NCBI GenBank assembly: GCA_045592485.1
Contig: JAZNUS010000160.1
Span: forward strand, 1 to 15,562
Source: RGIG1828 sp045592485
Lineage (GTDB): Bacteria > Bacillota > Clostridia > UMGS1810
DNA: 15,562 bases
Reading direction: 5' to 3'
Below are positions 14,089-15,562 of the stretch, in pieces. The notes under the pieces are model-generated. The model saw only the letters and a program-made list of their open reading frames with translations, did no database searches and was not told the origin of the DNA. Every line of letters starts with the position of its first letter. Position 1 is the first letter of the stretch. A program made the position numbers and the translations under genes.

Positions 14089-14117
14089 ATGACATAATAT
14101 TCATTTTAGTATATAAT
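14089..14117 (+). promoter_or_regulatory. Promoter of the epimerase gene
   Basis: ATGACA (14089-14094) and TATAAT (14112-14117) are 17 bp apart. The -35 box differs from TTGACA at one base. The predicted start near 14124 gives a leader of about 55 bases and places transcription downstream of the ATG at 14122, which supports the later start at 14179. Confidence 0.65.
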
Positions 14118-14178
14118 TTAAGTGTTATTAAGAGAAATTATGGTTGAATTTCAGTTATATCAGGAAAGGAAGATTAAA

Positions 14179-15375
14179 ATGGACAAACAGTATTTTGTGA
14201 AAACAAAAGAAAGAATCGATTCAATTCTTATGAATGATTTTATGTCATTCTGGGAAGATGTGCATGTTGACAAAGAATACGGCGGCTATCTTTGCGGATT
14301 TGACCGCGTGGGAAAGCTTTTCTTTGAAGACAAATCCGTTTGGCAGCAGGGCAGAAGCCTTTGGATGTTCTCAAAGCTTTACAACGAGTTCGGTGGCAAA
14401 AAAGAATGGCTTGAAATGGCAAAAAGCGGCTATGACTTTATGAACAAATATTGCTTCAATCCCGAAACCGGACACATGTATTTCAGAGTTACAAGAGACG
14501 GCAAGCCCCTTCAGGAAAGACGCTATTATTTCTCGGAGCATTTTGCCATAATGGGCTACTGTGAATACTACAAAGCAACAAAGGATCCCGAGGTTAAAGA
14601 AAGAGCAATCAAGCTCTACGACAAGATTGAAGGCTATTTCAAAACTCCCGGAAGCTTCCCGGCAAAGATCAATCCCGAAACAAGAAGATACAAAGGTCAC
14701 AGCATCTATATGATTTTCATCAATGTTTGTCAGCATATGAGAGAAATTGACGACAATCCCAAATATGATGAACTCATCACAATGTGTCTCAATGAAATTA
14801 CAACAAACTTTATTAAAGAAGACAAAAAAGCACTTCTGGAAACCGTTAACCACGACGGAAGCTTTGTTGACACCCCTGACGGCAGATTCATAAACCCCGG
14901 TCATGCAATGGAAACCTCCTGGTTCATTATGCAGGAAGCAATCCACAGAGGTGATAAAGAGCTTTTTGAAAAAATGATAAAGGTTACCGAGTGGTCACTT
15001 GACAGAGGCTGGGACAGAGAAATGGAAGGAATTTTCTATTTCCTCGACCTTGAAAATAAACCTGTTCGCAGTAACGAATGGGATATGAAGCTTTTCTGGG
15101 TTCACTGCGAAGCTATGGTTGCCCTTACCTATGCTTACTGGCACACCAAAAATGAGGAATATCTCAAAGGCTTTGACAAAATTTTTGAATATTGTCAGAA
15201 TCACTATGCAGACCCCGGCTATCCCGAATGGTGGGGACATCTCCACCGTGATGGCACTCCCATTGCCATGATTAAGGGAAGCGACTGGAAAGGTCCTTAT
15301 CACAATGTAAGAGCATTTATGATTTTGTCACAGCTTTTTGGCTCCCTTGTTAATGGCGAAGAGCTTGGACTGTAA
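14179..15375 (+). CDS. N-acylglucosamine 2-epimerase (AGE)-family sugar epimerase/isomerase
   Basis: This 398-residue cytoplasmic protein has the length and alpha/alpha-barrel helical repeat pattern of the AGE superfamily (GlcNAc 2-epimerase, cellobiose 2-epimerase, mannose isomerase). Family landmarks are VWQQGRSLWMFSKLY (54-68), RYYFSEHF (115-122), the active-site segment NPGHAMETSWF (239-249, His242), WGHLHRDGTP (352-361) and GPYHNVRAFM (372-381, His375). The two histidines are in the places where the family's general acid/base pair is expected. I chose ATG 14179 because AGGAAAGGA (14162-14170) precedes it; the frame is open back to 14122, but that would start before the predicted transcript. 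It is divergent from the AraC-type gene. The exact substrate (N-acetylglucosamine/mannosamine, cellobiose, mannose or another) is not decided by sequence alone. Confidence 0.85.
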   Translation: MDKQYFVKTKERIDSILMNDFMSFWEDVHVDKEYGGYLCGFDRVGKLFFEDKSVWQQGRSLWMFSKLYNEFGGKKEWLEMAKSGYDFMNKYCFNPETGHMYFRVTRDGKPLQERRYYFSEHFAIMGYCEYYKATKDPEVKERAIKLYDKIEGYFKTPGSFPAKINPETRRYKGHSIYMIFINVCQHMREIDDNPKYDELITMCLNEITTNFIKEDKKALLETVNHDGSFVDTPDGRFINPGHAMETSWFIMQEAIHRGDKELFEKMIKVTEWSLDRGWDREMEGIFYFLDLENKPVRSNEWDMKLFWVHCEAMVALTYAYWHTKNEEYLKGFDKIFEYCQNHYADPGYPEWWGHLHRDGTPIAMIKGSDWKGPYHNVRAFMILSQLFGSLVNGEELGL

Positions 15376-15406
15376 AGATTAAATTGGAATTTATCGCTCT
15401 GTTTAG

Positions 15407-15434
15407 CACTAGGGCGTGAGCCTTCCCCCTGGTG
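15407..15434. repeat. Hairpin resembling a mobile-element end
   Basis: CACTAGGG (15407-15414) pairs with CCCTGGTG (15427-15434; one G-T pair) around a 12-base loop. There is no T-run, so it is not a terminator. The following GGCAATGTCGTCAACTTAAG resembles ends of short transposable elements (IS200/IS605-like or their non-autonomous derivatives) in Clostridia; this is from memory and weak. Confidence 0.4.
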
Positions 15435-15459
15435 GGCAATGTCGTCAACTTAAGAAATT

Positions 15460-15561
15460 TCATCTCATATTTATTGGGAATTTATTGGATTTATGTTTCC
15501 TTATTCGCTCAAAAAATCTGTTTTTTCGCACAGGAATAATAGCTTTTCTCAGCTCTTTTAT
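15460..15561 (-). CDS. Partial unidentified open frame entering from the right edge
   Basis: Read leftward from the edge there are 33 sense codons and a TGA at 15462-15460. The peptide is very basic (it includes PVRKNRFFERIRKHKSNK and ends in FPINMR). It could be the C terminus of a transposase or other basic protein whose body lies to the right, or a chance frame in AT-rich DNA. No start is in the window and I recognise no family. Confidence 0.25.
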   Translation of the reverse strand: MKELRKAIIPVRKNRFFERIRKHKSNKFPINMR

Positions 15562-15562
15562 A

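Noticed and set aside
14122..14178. Longer start for the epimerase
   Set aside because: It precedes the predicted transcription start and lacks a ribosome site; ATG 14179 has AGGAAAGGA at the right distance.
15407..15434. Terminator of the epimerase gene
   Set aside because: The hairpin is not followed by a T-run; the true terminator was not identified in the window.

Overview
The window is about 15.6 kb of moderately AT-rich DNA. Strong GGAGG-type ribosome sites, sigma-A-like promoters, S-layer homology domains, dockerin/cohesin modules and short Clostridiales-type palindromic repeats point to an anaerobic Firmicute, probably an uncultured gut or rumen Clostridia (Oscillospiraceae/Ruminococcaceae-like). 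This placement is an inference from gene families, not from a marker gene. No rRNA, tRNA or CRISPR array was seen.

Left part (1-5598): sugar-related metabolism. A hairpin-rich intergenic repeat (1-127) precedes a two-gene plus-strand unit: a putative TIM-barrel glycoside-hydrolase-like protein and a DMT/EamA-type transporter. It converges, across a shared bidirectional terminator (about 3010-3073), on a three-gene minus-strand operon read in the order glycerol-1-phosphate dehydrogenase (AraM/EgsA family), a second DMT transporter, and L-rhamnose mutarotase (RhaM).

Middle (5599-6071): a 279-bp element with 29-bp near-perfect terminal inverted repeats, each ending in TTAA. A rightward intrinsic terminator follows it, and then a very good promoter (TTGCAA, 17 bp, TATAAT).

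Centre (6072-12911): the most interesting part. Three secreted proteins are packed into one transcription unit and look like a minimal self-contained cohesin-dockerin surface complex. They are (i) a 1377-residue protein with seven PPC-like repeats, four Big_2 Ig-like domains and a C-terminal type I dockerin; (ii) a 515-residue scaffoldin-like protein with three cohesin-like modules and a C-terminal beta-rich domain; and (iii) a 380-residue anchor with one cohesin-like module, a Ser/Gly/Thr linker and three SLH domains. None has a recognisable catalytic domain, so this looks like a structural or adhesive assembly rather than a classical cellulosome. A strong terminator (12931-12986) closes the unit.

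Right part (12991-15562): an AraC-family regulator diverges from an N-acylglucosamine 2-epimerase (AGE)-family gene. The intergenic space holds promoters for both and a pair of direct repeats spaced 19 bp, which suit an AraC-type operator. After the epimerase comes a hairpin that resembles a mobile-element end and a short, unrecognised open frame entering on the minus strand from the right edge.
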